From contig JAFQWE010000015.1 of NCBI GenBank assembly GCA_017407645.1, forward strand, positions 1 to 54,500: a stretch of DNA of 54,500 bases, written 5' to 3'. Origin of the DNA: Clostridia bacterium. Lineage in GTDB: Bacteria; Bacillota; Clostridia; Oscillospirales; Acutalibacteraceae. Under the pieces are notes generated by a model that saw only the letters and a program-made list of their open reading frames with translations, was not told where the DNA came from and made no database searches. Below, one piece after another: positions 41,169 through 50,390 of this stretch (position 1 is the stretch's first letter; every line of letters starts with the position of its first letter). The position numbers were made by a program, and so were the translations under genes.

Positions 41169-43598
41169 TTAAATTCTGTGCAACAAATAGCGATTTAAGT
41201 TGAACCAGAATTTTTTACTGTTTCTGATAGCATATGCATCGCAAAGCTGATATGCTTTAGCAATATACGCCCTGTCATTGTCGGATAGTTGCTCCTTACT
41301 GTAAAGAACTTTATCAAAGCCGATATAAGCATCATATACTGCCTTGTTTCCAATTTTATCAGATATGCGCTTCAAATAATCGTGAACGGTTTCGTCCTTC
41401 TCACGACCTACATCCACAAACTTCATAACACGGCTGAGTTCACGCCATATAACAAGTGCAAAGGCACGGTTTTCAAGGGTATACATTCGGGCAATCTGCC
41501 GTTTGCGATGATTGATAATTGCCATAGGAATCATAATAAGAGCAGCAATTATTGCCAAACCGCACAGTACAAAGAGAACGTCCTTAAGTGTGATTTTAAA
41601 TCCGCTTTCGGTTTCAAGCAAGGTACTGTCACCAATAGACGTGCCGTCGTTTATAATGTTGCCGTCGGGAACTGTGGGAGTCGCATTTTCATCCTGTTCA
41701 GGTTGGTCCTCGGAGGGCTCATCTTCGGCAGGCTCGTCAGGTTCTTCCTCCTCAGGTGGTTCCTCTTCCTCAGTCTTAATCTTATAATCTGCGGTGTTGA
41801 TGCCATAAAGAGTGTCAGCATCGTGGGTGGTTGGCTCAAACATAACCCAACCTACACCGTCAAAATAAACCTCAACCCAAGCGTGAGAATAGGAGTTGTC
41901 AACCATCAAGCCTTCCCCTGCTTCTGCTAAGGGAGAATATCCCTCAACGTAGCGGGCAGGGATTCCTGCGGCGCGGCACATAACGGCAAGAGATGAAGCA
42001 AAGCCTGTGCAGTAGCCGCCGTAATATTCTTCACTTGGCTCATCCGTCATGCTGTCGCCAAAGAGGAATTTATCAACATAATCGGTGCCTGACTCGGTTT
42101 CTGTAACACCGGTGCGATAACCGTAGCGCCACAGATACTCCATAAGAGCCCAAACCTTGTCAATTCTTGAGTTAGACTCGCTGTCCTCAACAATTCGGGT
42201 AGCAAGATTTTTAACCCTTTCAGGCAGTTTTTCAGGCAAAGCAAGACAATCCTTATATACCCTGTCGGTATACGTTTTTGCACTGTGCTTACTAATCTTT
42301 GAAGATAAAGCCTGACCATCCTTATAATTTTCACTTCTTAAATAATCGTAAAGGGCATTTATATCATAATTAAGAGTAGTGAAGGAGTAGGACAGGTTTT
42401 TCTTCATATAAAGGTTGGTGTAAAGGTTGTAGTTAATATCTGTCCACAATACACGCTTTGAAGGCTTAGTCATATTGACAAGGTCACTTGTACGGAAAAC
42501 CGACCTGAAATAATTCTTACTGTCAGCTATTTTAAGGGTAACCTCGTCAACAGTATACTCAATGCCTGCAGCTTTGAAAAACTCAATCTTAGATAAAGAA
42601 TCAAGTTCTACAACCTTGTTATCTTTATATACATCTGATATTTTTTCTGCATTATTTATAAATATCTTTGATGCTTCGTCATCCTCGTATTTGGTAATTT
42701 GAGAATCAGACACCTTCCAGCCTGTGCCTGTATAAGTGTCGTTATAAGTGGCGGCAATATAGATTGGCTTTTTAGACGTAATCTCGAAGATATTGTCAAA
42801 ATTGAGTCTTAGATTGTCGCCAAGATAGGCATCGGTTGTGCCCACGCCTGTTGATGCAAGTTGGAAATAGCCCTGACCTCTGTTAGAAAAGGCGTTAGGA
42901 CTTAAATCCTCAACAGAAAAGGTTTGAGAATACTCGTTAGCAAAGGGAAATGCCACAGTAAGAACTATAACCCCCACCGTACATACAAGGCAAGTAGCTA
43001 AAACTCCTAAACGCTTAAGACCGAAATCCTGACCGCCCGACGCCGCTTCAAAGCGGTTAAACACACCGTAAATACCCATTATTATAACGGTGTAGGTAAG
43101 GACGGCATAGGCACCGAAGGCAAAAATATTGCCGTATAAAAGCTGCAACATAAAGGTTACAAGCGCAACTGCAAGAGAAGGTAAAAAGAGTACCTTTCGG
43201 CTAAGTAAAAACGCCGAAAGCAAGCTTAAACCAACTGTAAGGGTGATGGTTATAATACGGGCAATTTGCTCGTTAATTCGTTTATAACCACCCATAAGCT
43301 CAAATATGTAGCCCGTTATTGCCGAGAAATTAAACACACCTGCAATACAAAGAATTGCAAAGGTGATTATTCCCATTACAATCAGTGCAAGCGCGCCAAG
43401 CAACACATACTTCGACACCTTTTTGAAGCCAAACATCAAATAAAAGCATATTGTTGCAAAGCTGCACATCAAAATTACGGTAAAGGGCTGAATTGAAATA
43501 GAAAGGCCGCCGGACACCGCCAAAGCCAAAGAATTTGAATACATCAGACAAAGAATAAGTCTGATTATCCAGTCAACAGTGAAACTGTTGCGTTTCAT
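41169..43598 (-). CDS. Transglutaminase-like (TgpA-type) membrane protein
   Basis: This 809-residue protein has about six N-terminal membrane segments (1-220), an extracellular region, a transglutaminase-like core with the triad in [27 protein letters not shown] (Cys), [13 protein letters not shown] (His) and FEPT (Asp/Glu region), an acidic proline-rich linker ([22 protein letters not shown]), one more membrane segment (near 690) and a cytoplasmic DUF4129-like tail. With MoxR and DUF58 upstream it forms a widespread envelope module of unclear reaction. Confidence 0.93.
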   Translation of the reverse strand: MKRNSFTVDWIIRLILCLMYSNSLALAVSGGLSISIQPFTVILMCSFATICFYLMFGFKKVSKYVLLGALALIVMGIITFAILCIAGVFNFSAITGYIFELMGGYKRINEQIARIITITLTVGLSLLSAFLLSRKVLFLPSLAVALVTFMLQLLYGNIFAFGAYAVLTYTVIIMGIYGVFNRFEAASGGQDFGLKRLGVLATCLVCTVGVIVLTVAFPFANEYSQTFSVEDLSPNAFSNRGQGYFQLASTGVGTTDAYLGDNLRLNFDNIFEITSKKPIYIAATYNDTYTGTGWKVSDSQITKYEDDEASKIFINNAEKISDVYKDNKVVELDSLSKIEFFKAAGIEYTVDEVTLKIADSKNYFRSVFRTSDLVNMTKPSKRVLWTDINYNLYTNLYMKKNLSYSFTTLNYDINALYDYLRSENYKDGQALSSKISKHSAKTYTDRVYKDCLALPEKLPERVKNLATRIVEDSESNSRIDKVWALMEYLWRYGYRTGVTETESGTDYVDKFLFGDSMTDEPSEEYYGGYCTGFASSLAVMCRAAGIPARYVEGYSPLAEAGEGLMVDNSYSHAWVEVYFDGVGWVMFEPTTHDADTLYGINTADYKIKTEEEEPPEEEEPDEPAEDEPSEDQPEQDENATPTVPDGNIINDGTSIGDSTLLETESGFKITLKDVLFVLCGLAIIAALIMIPMAIINHRKRQIARMYTLENRAFALVIWRELSRVMKFVDVGREKDETVHDYLKRISDKIGNKAVYDAYIGFDKVLYSKEQLSDNDRAYIAKAYQLCDAYAIRNSKKFWFNLNRYLLHRI

Positions 43599-43616
43599 AT
43601 CCGGTCACCGCCTTTC

Positions 43617-44810
43617 TTAAAAAATAATGGGTCCTCTGTGAGATGAGGGTACTGCAACGGTTTTGAAGCCGTCTGCCATAAACTTTTTAACCTCACCTTG
43701 CCAAGAGTCTTCCTTTTCGTTTTCACCAATAACACGCATAAGCGTCATTTTATTGCCTGCGTTTACTCCCTCGCGGAAGGTTGTGCGAAGCTTATCGTCT
43801 GCACGGTCAGTAACAACCACTATGTTAGAGCCGCAGGTTGTTTCGTCCATAAAGGCACGAAGGGCTTCAGCTATGCCTGTCTCACCGTCAACCTCTACAC
43901 AAGCAAGCAAATTGTAGAGCGTGGGATAATTCTGCATATCGTCAACGTTGTGCTTTTCAAGAATTTTTGAGGCAGGCATATACACAACTCTGGCAGTTAG
44001 CATATCGGCAATGCAGTTGGCAACAACCGACAAACCGCACTCAATAATCTTGTCTTCATTATTTATGCGCACGCTTTGTTTAAGATTGGTTTTGCTTTGA
44101 AAATCAAGCAAAACAACAACGCCAACCTCTTTTAACGGCTCGTAGGTTTTTACCATATACTGATTAAGCTTTGAGCTTAATTTCCAATGGATTGTTTTGA
44201 GTCGGTCAGTAGGAGTGTAAGGACGAACGTGAGAAATAAGAATATCGTCCTTTTTAAGCGCATTTTTGGTAACAGATTCCTGACCGACAAGACGGTGGTC
44301 AATTTCTAATCCTACCAAGGCACTTACACGAGGATAAACAGTGACGCGGCACAAATCCATCTTTTTGTGAAGCGCAAAAAGTCCAAGCATATCAACAACT
44401 CGCACCTTTTTTGCACCAACATGATAAATTCCGCGATATGGACAGTCAACGTCAAACTTAACGTTTACAGGTTGTCCAAAGCATGAGCAAAGGATTGAGT
44501 CTGCCCGTCTGATGCGGAATTTTGACTTGTACGCACGGTTGATGCGCAAATCGAGATATGCAAATGATATAGCAAAGCGACAGCGCGCACTGAAACTAAT
44601 ACGCACTGTGTCACCTTTGTATAAAGTTTGTCGGTTTGAACTTTGCTTGGCGTCAAGGCTGAGGTAGGCAAAAAGCATAAGCAAAAAGGATATTACAGGA
44701 AGAAGCAGAACGGCATAAACCATTATACTTGTAACAAGATTTTGCTGGAAGCTTGCCAACACCCAAACCGCAAACAAAGTGATTAAATAAAATATGCGGT
44801 TAGAAATCAT
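43617..44810 (-). CDS. DUF58 domain protein
   Basis: This 397-residue protein has two N-terminal hydrophobic segments (about 5-22 and 25-48) and the DUF58 core DILISHVRPYTPTDRLKTIHWKLSSKLNQYMVKTYEPLKE near 200, followed by a von Willebrand A-like fold (VGVVVLLDFQSKT). DUF58 proteins work with MoxR ATPases, perhaps as metal-ion-dependent scaffold clients. It is 19 bases after moxR and 18 bases before the transglutaminase gene. Confidence 0.93.
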   Translation of the reverse strand: MISNRIFYLITLFAVWVLASFQQNLVTSIMVYAVLLLPVISFLLMLFAYLSLDAKQSSNRQTLYKGDTVRISFSARCRFAISFAYLDLRINRAYKSKFRIRRADSILCSCFGQPVNVKFDVDCPYRGIYHVGAKKVRVVDMLGLFALHKKMDLCRVTVYPRVSALVGLEIDHRLVGQESVTKNALKKDDILISHVRPYTPTDRLKTIHWKLSSKLNQYMVKTYEPLKEVGVVVLLDFQSKTNLKQSVRINNEDKIIECGLSVVANCIADMLTARVVYMPASKILEKHNVDDMQNYPTLYNLLACVEVDGETGIAEALRAFMDETTCGSNIVVVTDRADDKLRTTFREGVNAGNKMTLMRVIGENEKEDSWQGEVKKFMADGFKTVAVPSSHRGPIIF

Positions 44811-44829
44811 TTAAGCACTCTTTTCTAAC

Positions 44830-45753
44830 TTATTTACCTGTAGGAACGGGAACGGACTTGAGTATTTCTGCAACCAAGTCTTCGGCTGTGGTGTTGTTAA
44901 AGCGCATCTCTTGACCGAGAACGATACGGTGAGCAACAACGGGACCAACCATCTTTTGAATATCGTCAGGCACAACGTAGTCGCGACCTGCAAGATATGC
45001 AGTTGCCTGTGCGGCACGGTAAAGGCTGATTGATGCACGGGGGCTTGCGCCAAGCATTATGCTTGGATGATTACGGGTTGCAGACACGATAGAAACGATG
45101 TAGTCGTTAAGAGTGTCGTGAACAAACACCTTTTTAACCTCTTGCTGAATTTTAATAATATCTTCAGCGGTTGCAACTGCCTCAAGATCAAGGAATGGGT
45201 CGCGAAGCTGATGCATATTAAGCACTGCTGACTCATCCTCTTTGCCGGGGTAGCCGATAGATATTTTCATAAAGAAACGGTCAAGCTGTGCTTCAGGCAA
45301 CTGGAAGGTGCCCAAAAACTCGATGGGGTTTTGGGTTGCAAGCACCATAAAGGGCTTTTCCATTTCGTATGTAACGCCGTCAACGGTAACGTGTGCTTCT
45401 TCCATTGCTTCAAGCAACGCTGCCTGAGTTTTGGGAGAGGTACGGTTAATTTCGTCTGCAAGCACAAGCTGGCTCATAATAGCGCCTGGCTTGAATTCAA
45501 AATCGCCTGTCTTTTGATTGTAGACTGAGAAACCTGTTACGTCAGAGGGCAAAACGTCAGCGGTGAACTGAATTCGTCTGAATGAGCAATCAACAGATTT
45601 TGCAATTGCTGCAATAAGACGGGTTTTACCAACACCGGGTACGTCTTCAATCAAAACGTGACCGTTTGAGATAAGTGCAGTAAGCACCATTGTTATTGCG
45701 TCGCGCTTGCCCACAATAACCTTTTCAACGTTATCAATAATTCTGTTTAACAA
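44830..45753 (-). CDS. MoxR family AAA+ ATPase
   Basis: Motifs include VLIEDVPGVGKTRLIAAIAKSV (Walker A), GAIMSQLVLADEINRTSPKTQAALLEAMEE (Walker B and MoxR signature) and VLATQNPIEFLGTFQLPEAQLDRF (sensor 1). The frame opens with ATG 45771, but that codon lies within about 10 bases of the predicted transcription start and has no ribosome binding site. TTG 45753, six bases after GCAGGG, gives 307 residues starting LNRIIDNVEKVIVGK, the normal N-terminus. MoxR ATPases act as chaperones that insert cofactors or remodel client proteins; here it heads the DUF58-transglutaminase operon. Confidence 0.94.
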   Translation of the reverse strand: MLNRIIDNVEKVIVGKRDAITMVLTALISNGHVLIEDVPGVGKTRLIAAIAKSVDCSFRRIQFTADVLPSDVTGFSVYNQKTGDFEFKPGAIMSQLVLADEINRTSPKTQAALLEAMEEAHVTVDGVTYEMEKPFMVLATQNPIEFLGTFQLPEAQLDRFFMKISIGYPGKEDESAVLNMHQLRDPFLDLEAVATAEDIIKIQQEVKKVFVHDTLNDYIVSIVSATRNHPSIMLGASPRASISLYRAAQATAYLAGRDYVVPDDIQKMVGPVVAHRIVLGQEMRFNNTTAEDLVAEILKSVPVPTGK

Positions 45754-45785
45754 AATAATCCCTGCTTCCATATATAGTTAGGATT

Positions 45786-45814
45786 ATTATACAATACAAA
45801 AATACAATTTGCAA
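45786..45814 (-). promoter_or_regulatory. Promoter of the MoxR operon
   Basis: TTGCAA (45809-45814) and TATAAT (45786-45791) on the minus strand, 17 bases apart. The predicted start near 45779 decides against the ATG at 45771. Confidence 0.7.
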
Positions 45815-45872
45815 CATTTTTACTGCCAATTTTAGAGGCATTTATTTGTATAAAATAGACTAAAATCAGCCA

Positions 45873-46436
45873 TCACAAACCCGAAATCAACATAATCAGC
45901 ATATATATTGATGCAACAATCAAGGTTGGGTTGTAACTTTTAAAGAACAACGACACACCAACCCAGGTGGTAACCGCTATAAAAACGATGTTTATTACAA
46001 CTTTAAAGGCACTTTTTAGCCATTCTGTTTTAACCCTTTGCAAAAGGCAATCGACTATATCTCCTCCATCGGTGCAAGAGGTAGGCAGCAAATTAAAAAT
46101 CCCGTTAACAAGCATTGCCGTTTTAAAGGTACTGCTCTTTAAAAACAAAGCGGGCAGCAAATTAAAAAGCGGCCCACCTAATGCAATTATTATTGTTTTT
46201 GCGGCAGTTTGTGCCAAAGCATTACTATCTATAACAACTCCGCACGGGCAAAGATATATCTGCTTTGGTTTTTCTTTTAACATAAGCATTGCTGAAAGAT
46301 GCCCTGCTTCGTGTATTGCCACCGACAAAAGTGAATATGGTACAACTGAATATCGGTCAACTGCCAAAAGCAAGGATACCACCGCCGTAAAAAGAAAGTG
46401 GATTTTTACGGTTACACCAAATATTTTAAAGCTCAT
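45873..46436 (-). CDS. spoIVFB: Site-2 (M50) intramembrane protease, SpoIVFB-like
   Basis: This 187-residue membrane protein has the zinc motif HEAGH (VAIHEAGHLSAMLM, near residue 43) and the third ligand motif NLLPTSCTDGGDIVD near 117. SpoIVFB in Bacillus cuts pro-sigma-K in the mother cell late in sporulation. The M23 gene overlapping its start by 4 bases matches spoIVFA, the partner that holds and inhibits SpoIVFB. It is shorter than Bacillus SpoIVFB (about 288), lacking the C-terminal CBS domain. Confidence 0.87.
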   Translation of the reverse strand: MSFKIFGVTVKIHFLFTAVVSLLLAVDRYSVVPYSLLSVAIHEAGHLSAMLMLKEKPKQIYLCPCGVVIDSNALAQTAAKTIIIALGGPLFNLLPALFLKSSTFKTAMLVNGIFNLLPTSCTDGGDIVDCLLQRVKTEWLKSAFKVVINIVFIAVTTWVGVSLFFKSYNPTLIVASIYMLIMLISGL

Positions 46437-47206
46437 ACCGTTTTAAGCTCGCTTAAAAAATAGTCGGGATTTATTCGCACGTCGTTAATTCTTACCTCAA
46501 GATGCAAATGGGGTCCCGTTGACCTGCCTGTGCTTCCCACAAGAGCAATGGTGTCGCCCTGCTTGACGGTATCCCCTGCTTTGACAAGAAGCTTTGAGCA
46601 ATGGGCATACAGAGTGACAAGTCCGTCTCCGTGGTCAATGGTTACAAAGTTGCCGTAGTCTGAGCTATATTTTGATTTAAGCACCTTGCCAGACAGCACC
46701 GCTTTTATTGAAGTACCTGAATTAGCGCTTAAATCAATGCCGCCGTGTATTCCGTAATTACCTGTTACGGGATTTACCCTATAACCAAAGGGTGAACTGA
46801 CACGGATGGGGTCAAGAGGCATTATCATTTTAAACGCGTTGGTTTTGCTTGTGGACATTTGCCGCACAAGGCCTAAATCAAATATGTATTGCGCGGTATC
46901 CGAATCTTCCCGACCAACCTCGTAATCATAAACAAATTCGTCGGTTGTAACCGTTGTTGAGTTGGGAGTGGATTTCTCCTCATCCTTTGGCTTCGGCGTC
47001 TCTTTTTCAGGTTTAACGAGAGTTGATGAGGTTTTTTCGTTGAACATTTGAAAAACAGGCACCCTTAATTCTTGATAATACTGCGGAAAAATCATCTTTA
47101 CAGAAAGCATAACTATGCCAATCACTAAAAAAACCACCGTCTGAAAATATAAAAAAGAAAAAAGGCTTTTTGGAGACTTTGCTTCCCTCTCGGTTGAATT
47201 TTGCAA
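46433..47206 (-). CDS. spoIVFA: M23 domain membrane protein, SpoIVFA-like
   Basis: Starting at TTG 47204-47206 behind GGAGGTG, this 257-residue protein has one membrane segment (about 18-42), a charged linker (KPEKETPKPKDEEKS) and a C-terminal M23 domain with HGGIDLSANSG (H, D), LYAHCSKLL and GPHLHLEVRI (HxH), so the zinc site looks complete. The 4-base overlap with spoIVFB supports a SpoIVFA role, anchoring the protease complex in the outer forespore membrane. SpoIIQ, also an M23 protein, is the main alternative, but its gene is not paired with spoIVFB. Confidence 0.82.
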   Translation of the reverse strand: MQNSTEREAKSPKSLFSFLYFQTVVFLVIGIVMLSVKMIFPQYYQELRVPVFQMFNEKTSSTLVKPEKETPKPKDEEKSTPNSTTVTTDEFVYDYEVGREDSDTAQYIFDLGLVRQMSTSKTNAFKMIMPLDPIRVSSPFGYRVNPVTGNYGIHGGIDLSANSGTSIKAVLSGKVLKSKYSSDYGNFVTIDHGDGLVTLYAHCSKLLVKAGDTVKQGDTIALVGSTGRSTGPHLHLEVRINDVRINPDYFLSELKTV

Positions 47207-47210
47207 AAAA

Positions 47211-47248
47211 CAACACCTCCCACACTATCTATATGTGAAGAGGTGTTG
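47211..47248 (-). terminator. Terminator-like hairpin sharing the spoIVFA ribosome binding site
   Basis: On the minus strand CAACACCTCTTCACA pairs with TGTGGGAGGTGTTG (two mismatches inside) and is followed by TTTTTTG. The 3' arm contains the GGAGGTG ribosome binding site of spoIVFA, and the T-run leads directly into its TTG start codon. Confidence 0.6.
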
Positions 47249-47263
47249 TATTCATTCTTAAAA

Positions 47264-49456
47264 TCAGTATTTTAATCTGACGGTTGATGAAACGCCTGTA
47301 TCAATTCGTGATACAGTGTTGAAGTTTTTGCAAATATAGAAATCGCCGCCACCCGCAACACTGTCAAAATCCTTTATAAAGGACAAGGTTGTGTTGTCGT
47401 TAAAGCAAACCATTTTTACACTTTCGGCTATTGCTTTTTTAGTGCGATCTTTAAAAACCACCAATCGACTGCCCGTATCAATGGTTTCGGCCAAGATTGC
47501 AACTACGTCTGCCTTTCGGTTAACGGAATATCCGCTTATACGGTGAGCAAGCGCTTCACTGCCTGCATAGATTGTTTTGTCACTATCGACGTATATCACC
47601 GTGCCGTCTGCAAGGTTATAAAACTCGGTAACTGAGTTGGCAACCGCCTCAGGCTCTTTAAAGCCTTTATCGGTGATTTTGACCTGCATCAAATCACCCT
47701 CTTCATCATCCTCAGTGTAATCGATATAATAAACTGCATCAAACTTTTTAGAGAAGGAAATATTATCGTCATTTAAAGCAGTGTAGTTTAATTTTGCAGC
47801 ATTGCCTTTGACCGCAGCAAAATAGTGAGTATTATTAATAGCCGCAGTAATTGCTTCACTCAAATACATAGTAAAGGTGCGGTTGTTAAGCATATCGTCA
47901 GTAAGCTCGCTGAAGGTCAATATTTTTTGACCGGGCTGATACTCTTTATAGACGATGGCTGCGCCTTGAACTACATCGGCAACGTCTTTGTTAACCAATT
48001 CCTTTCGCTCACCCGTAAAGACAACCTCGGTACAGTATTCACTGATAACCTTGGCTTTGCCTTTGCTGTAATAAGAAAGTTGTTTTGCATCTGTATCAAT
48101 CTCAATCGGGAATACGCGACTGCGCAAGGTGTTACGTTTAAGCATCATTGCCATATCAGCAGACATATCGTTGCCCCATGCAACACCCTCGGTGGATTCG
48201 CGGTCTTCCTTTTCACAGTCATCGTTAATAAAATCGCCGATTGTAATTTTGTTTAAAACGTCACCTGTGCAATATGCCCAGTTTTCTGCACAATTGTAGG
48301 CAACCAAATCCTTAACGTTTTGGGCAACCTTTTCGGTTTTAGTGCCGTCATAACGGTACAGTTCACTGATATCTTTGCCTGTTTCGGTGTTTTTGAGGGT
48401 TTTTATATAGAAGAAAGAACTGGTGGGCTCTGCATCAAAATAAGCTTTATCAACATCTTCAACCACCGGAGTTATTGCTTCCTTGCCCGATTTTAAAAGA
48501 TCAACAATCTGTATATCGTTTGAACGGGTTTTCATAGCAACCTTAGTATCGTTAATCATACCAAAGCTTTCAACGCCGTAGGTTACACGGGTTGACTCGC
48601 CCTTATCAATATTGTAAAGGTACAAGTCATAGGTTGAGGAGCCTTTTAAATAAAGTATTGCGTTGCCTCGTTGCACATACTTAAACTCACCGTGCATATT
48701 ACTGTCCACCAGACTGCCTTGACTTGACACCTCGCCGTCACGGCGTATGTAAAGGTCGTAATTTTTAGTTTTCGTATTGTAATTTTTCATTACGAAAACT
48801 TCGTCGTTATAAGGTGAAAAATGCACGCGTTGTGTATTGTTTGACACCTGAAAAGCGTTGCCCTCGTAAGCAAAGTGCTGAGGACGTTTGCCGCTTGTGC
48901 CCGTCATATACAGATTGCTTGATTTTACGTATAACACAGGCGTATCAACCACACGGGGCAAAATTCCAAAAGCACTGTCAAGCAGAATGAAGCCAGCCAC
49001 AAGCAATGCAACCGCAGACACAATAAGACTGCTGAACAAAATCTTGCGACGCGTCTTTTTGGATACTACCATCTTCATTTTTGGAATGGTGTAGCCTAAA
49101 TTGTATTCGGTATCCCTAAAGGGTACCTCAAGTAAATTATTAGGCGGATAAAAATCATCAACATCCACCGTTTCCTCTTCACTTACGTTAGCAACGGCAT
49201 TAAAAAACTCCGTCTGCTTAAGGCGCATATCCAATTCGTTGCTTTGAGCGGAAACGGGTGCGGGTTCATTAGGTGTTTCGTCAACTGTTGCAGTAGTTTT
49301 AACAGTCTCGACAGGTTTAACGTAGCTGTTTCCTGAGTTGGCTACCGAACCGGGTCGCGCCCACATATCAACCGAACTTACCGAGTCATTTTTACAATTC
49401 TCGCACAAAGTCAATCCCTCTGCAATCTCGGCAGAACATTTTTCGCACTTAGCCAC
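47264..49456 (-). CDS. Zinc-ribbon membrane protein with large extracellular region
   Basis: This 730-residue protein begins with a zinc ribbon, C4-X2-C7-X10-C18-X2-C21, then a low-complexity cytoplasmic stretch (to about 135), one membrane segment (ILFSSLIVSAVALLVAGFILL, near 140-160) and about 560 extracellular residues. The outer part has recurrent beta-rich units (YVKSSNLYMTGTSGKR, NIDKGESTRVTYGVESF) suggesting a beta-propeller such as the DUF5050 type. I cannot name a function. A zinc ribbon inside and a propeller outside is a sensor- or scaffold-like layout. It lies 31 bases after the 246-residue gene. Confidence 0.85.
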   Translation of the reverse strand: MAKCEKCSAEIAEGLTLCENCKNDSVSSVDMWARPGSVANSGNSYVKPVETVKTTATVDETPNEPAPVSAQSNELDMRLKQTEFFNAVANVSEEETVDVDDFYPPNNLLEVPFRDTEYNLGYTIPKMKMVVSKKTRRKILFSSLIVSAVALLVAGFILLDSAFGILPRVVDTPVLYVKSSNLYMTGTSGKRPQHFAYEGNAFQVSNNTQRVHFSPYNDEVFVMKNYNTKTKNYDLYIRRDGEVSSQGSLVDSNMHGEFKYVQRGNAILYLKGSSTYDLYLYNIDKGESTRVTYGVESFGMINDTKVAMKTRSNDIQIVDLLKSGKEAITPVVEDVDKAYFDAEPTSSFFYIKTLKNTETGKDISELYRYDGTKTEKVAQNVKDLVAYNCAENWAYCTGDVLNKITIGDFINDDCEKEDRESTEGVAWGNDMSADMAMMLKRNTLRSRVFPIEIDTDAKQLSYYSKGKAKVISEYCTEVVFTGERKELVNKDVADVVQGAAIVYKEYQPGQKILTFSELTDDMLNNRTFTMYLSEAITAAINNTHYFAAVKGNAAKLNYTALNDDNISFSKKFDAVYYIDYTEDDEEGDLMQVKITDKGFKEPEAVANSVTEFYNLADGTVIYVDSDKTIYAGSEALAHRISGYSVNRKADVVAILAETIDTGSRLVVFKDRTKKAIAESVKMVCFNDNTTLSFIKDFDSVAGGGDFYICKNFNTVSRIDTGVSSTVRLKY

Positions 49457-49487
49457 ACCTTCACCTCCAATATAATCGTTAAGGTTA

Positions 49488-50228
49488 TTACTTATTCTTT
49501 TTGATTACGTATTTATACATACACTCGGCAGGAGTAATAAGGTGACTGCCTACCTGGTTTGCTTTGCAAAGGTCAACAAAGCTGTTAACAGTGGTTGCAT
49601 CGGCGCGGAACATCTCGCCCAAAATAGAATAGGTAATGGTGCTTTGTACCTCGTTATCACCGTCAACATAAAAGTCATCAAGCATATTAACCATCTTTAT
49701 AAACTGCTTGGTTTCGCCGTTTTTAATGAGATTTGCAAGATGAGGAGCCGCATAGGTAGAAAAGAAGTACTCGGGCAAAAATCCGCTGTACTGTGCTACA
49801 CAGTCTTTATATGCATCCTTATATGCAGGGAAAAGAGTTAAAAAGCGGTTGGCAAAAGCCTCTGAACCGGGGGTTGTATCTGCCGCTGCCTTTGAGGGCA
49901 AAGCAACGTCCTTACGGCGAAGAGCAACTGAACGCTGAATACCAAGCTCGTTATTAAGGCTGTCAAGGAAGTCGCCGCCGACAGAACGGGCGTCACGCTC
50001 GTCAGATGCATCATCAAACAAATAGTTTGAAACGTTTACAAACTCTGCCTCGCCACCCTCCAGATTGGCAACGTCAAGTTCAAAAATATGCTTTTCGGCG
50101 TTGTGGTTAATTCTGAACGCCTTTTTATCGTTTGAAAAAACGTATTCATCGCCTTGACGGGTGAATTTTTGAGAATCAATAACAGGCTTTAAAGTTTCAA
50201 TTATAATTTCGTATGCGTTGTTAATCAT
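49488..50228 (-). CDS. Protein of unknown function (246 residues)
   Basis: No signal peptide or membrane segment is visible. The N-terminal half (MINNAYEIIIETLKPVIDSQKFTRQGDEYVFSNDKKAFRINHNAEKHIF) looks like a small alpha/beta domain that binds or mimics a folded partner; the C-terminal half (about 120-246) is predicted helical (DAYKDCVAQYSGFLPEYFFSTYAAPHLANLIKNGE, MVNMLDDFYVDGDNEVQSTITYSILGEMF). I do not recognise the family. It is first in a two-gene run with the zinc-ribbon protein, behind a good promoter and GGAGGACAAC ribosome binding site. Confidence 0.82.
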   Translation of the reverse strand: MINNAYEIIIETLKPVIDSQKFTRQGDEYVFSNDKKAFRINHNAEKHIFELDVANLEGGEAEFVNVSNYLFDDASDERDARSVGGDFLDSLNNELGIQRSVALRRKDVALPSKAAADTTPGSEAFANRFLTLFPAYKDAYKDCVAQYSGFLPEYFFSTYAAPHLANLIKNGETKQFIKMVNMLDDFYVDGDNEVQSTITYSILGEMFRADATTVNSFVDLCKANQVGSHLITPAECMYKYVIKKNK

Positions 50229-50291
50229 AGTTGTCCTCCAAAAAATATAACGGCAGTGCTGATTTTAGCCGTAAATATATAATTTCAAGAT

Positions 50292-50320
50292 ATTATATCA
50301 CAAACTTTTTTATTTGTCAT
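50292..50320 (-). promoter_or_regulatory. Promoter of the 246-residue gene
   Basis: ATGACA (50315-50320) and TATAAT (50292-50297) on the minus strand, 17 bases apart. Confidence 0.65.
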
Positions 50321-50328
50321 CAAAAATA

Positions 50329-50357
50329 TTGTTTTTATTGATTTCTTTTGTTATAAT
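50329..50357 (+). promoter_or_regulatory. Promoter of rsmA
   Basis: TTGTTT (50329-50334), 17 bases and TATAAT (50352-50357), 33 bases before the rsmA start; back to back with the promoter on the other strand. Confidence 0.65.
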
Positions 50358-50390
50358 ACGATTAAACCGAATTTTTTAGGAGAATCTTGA

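Noticed and set aside
41289-41930. 213-codon open frame opposite the transglutaminase gene
   Set aside because: Antisense to the acidic linker and membrane tail of a recognised protein; composition is that of a shadow frame.
47211-47270. Sigma-E promoter for spoIVFA (CATATAGAT with an upstream GAATACA)
   Set aside because: The spacing is about three bases too short and the -10 match is incomplete.
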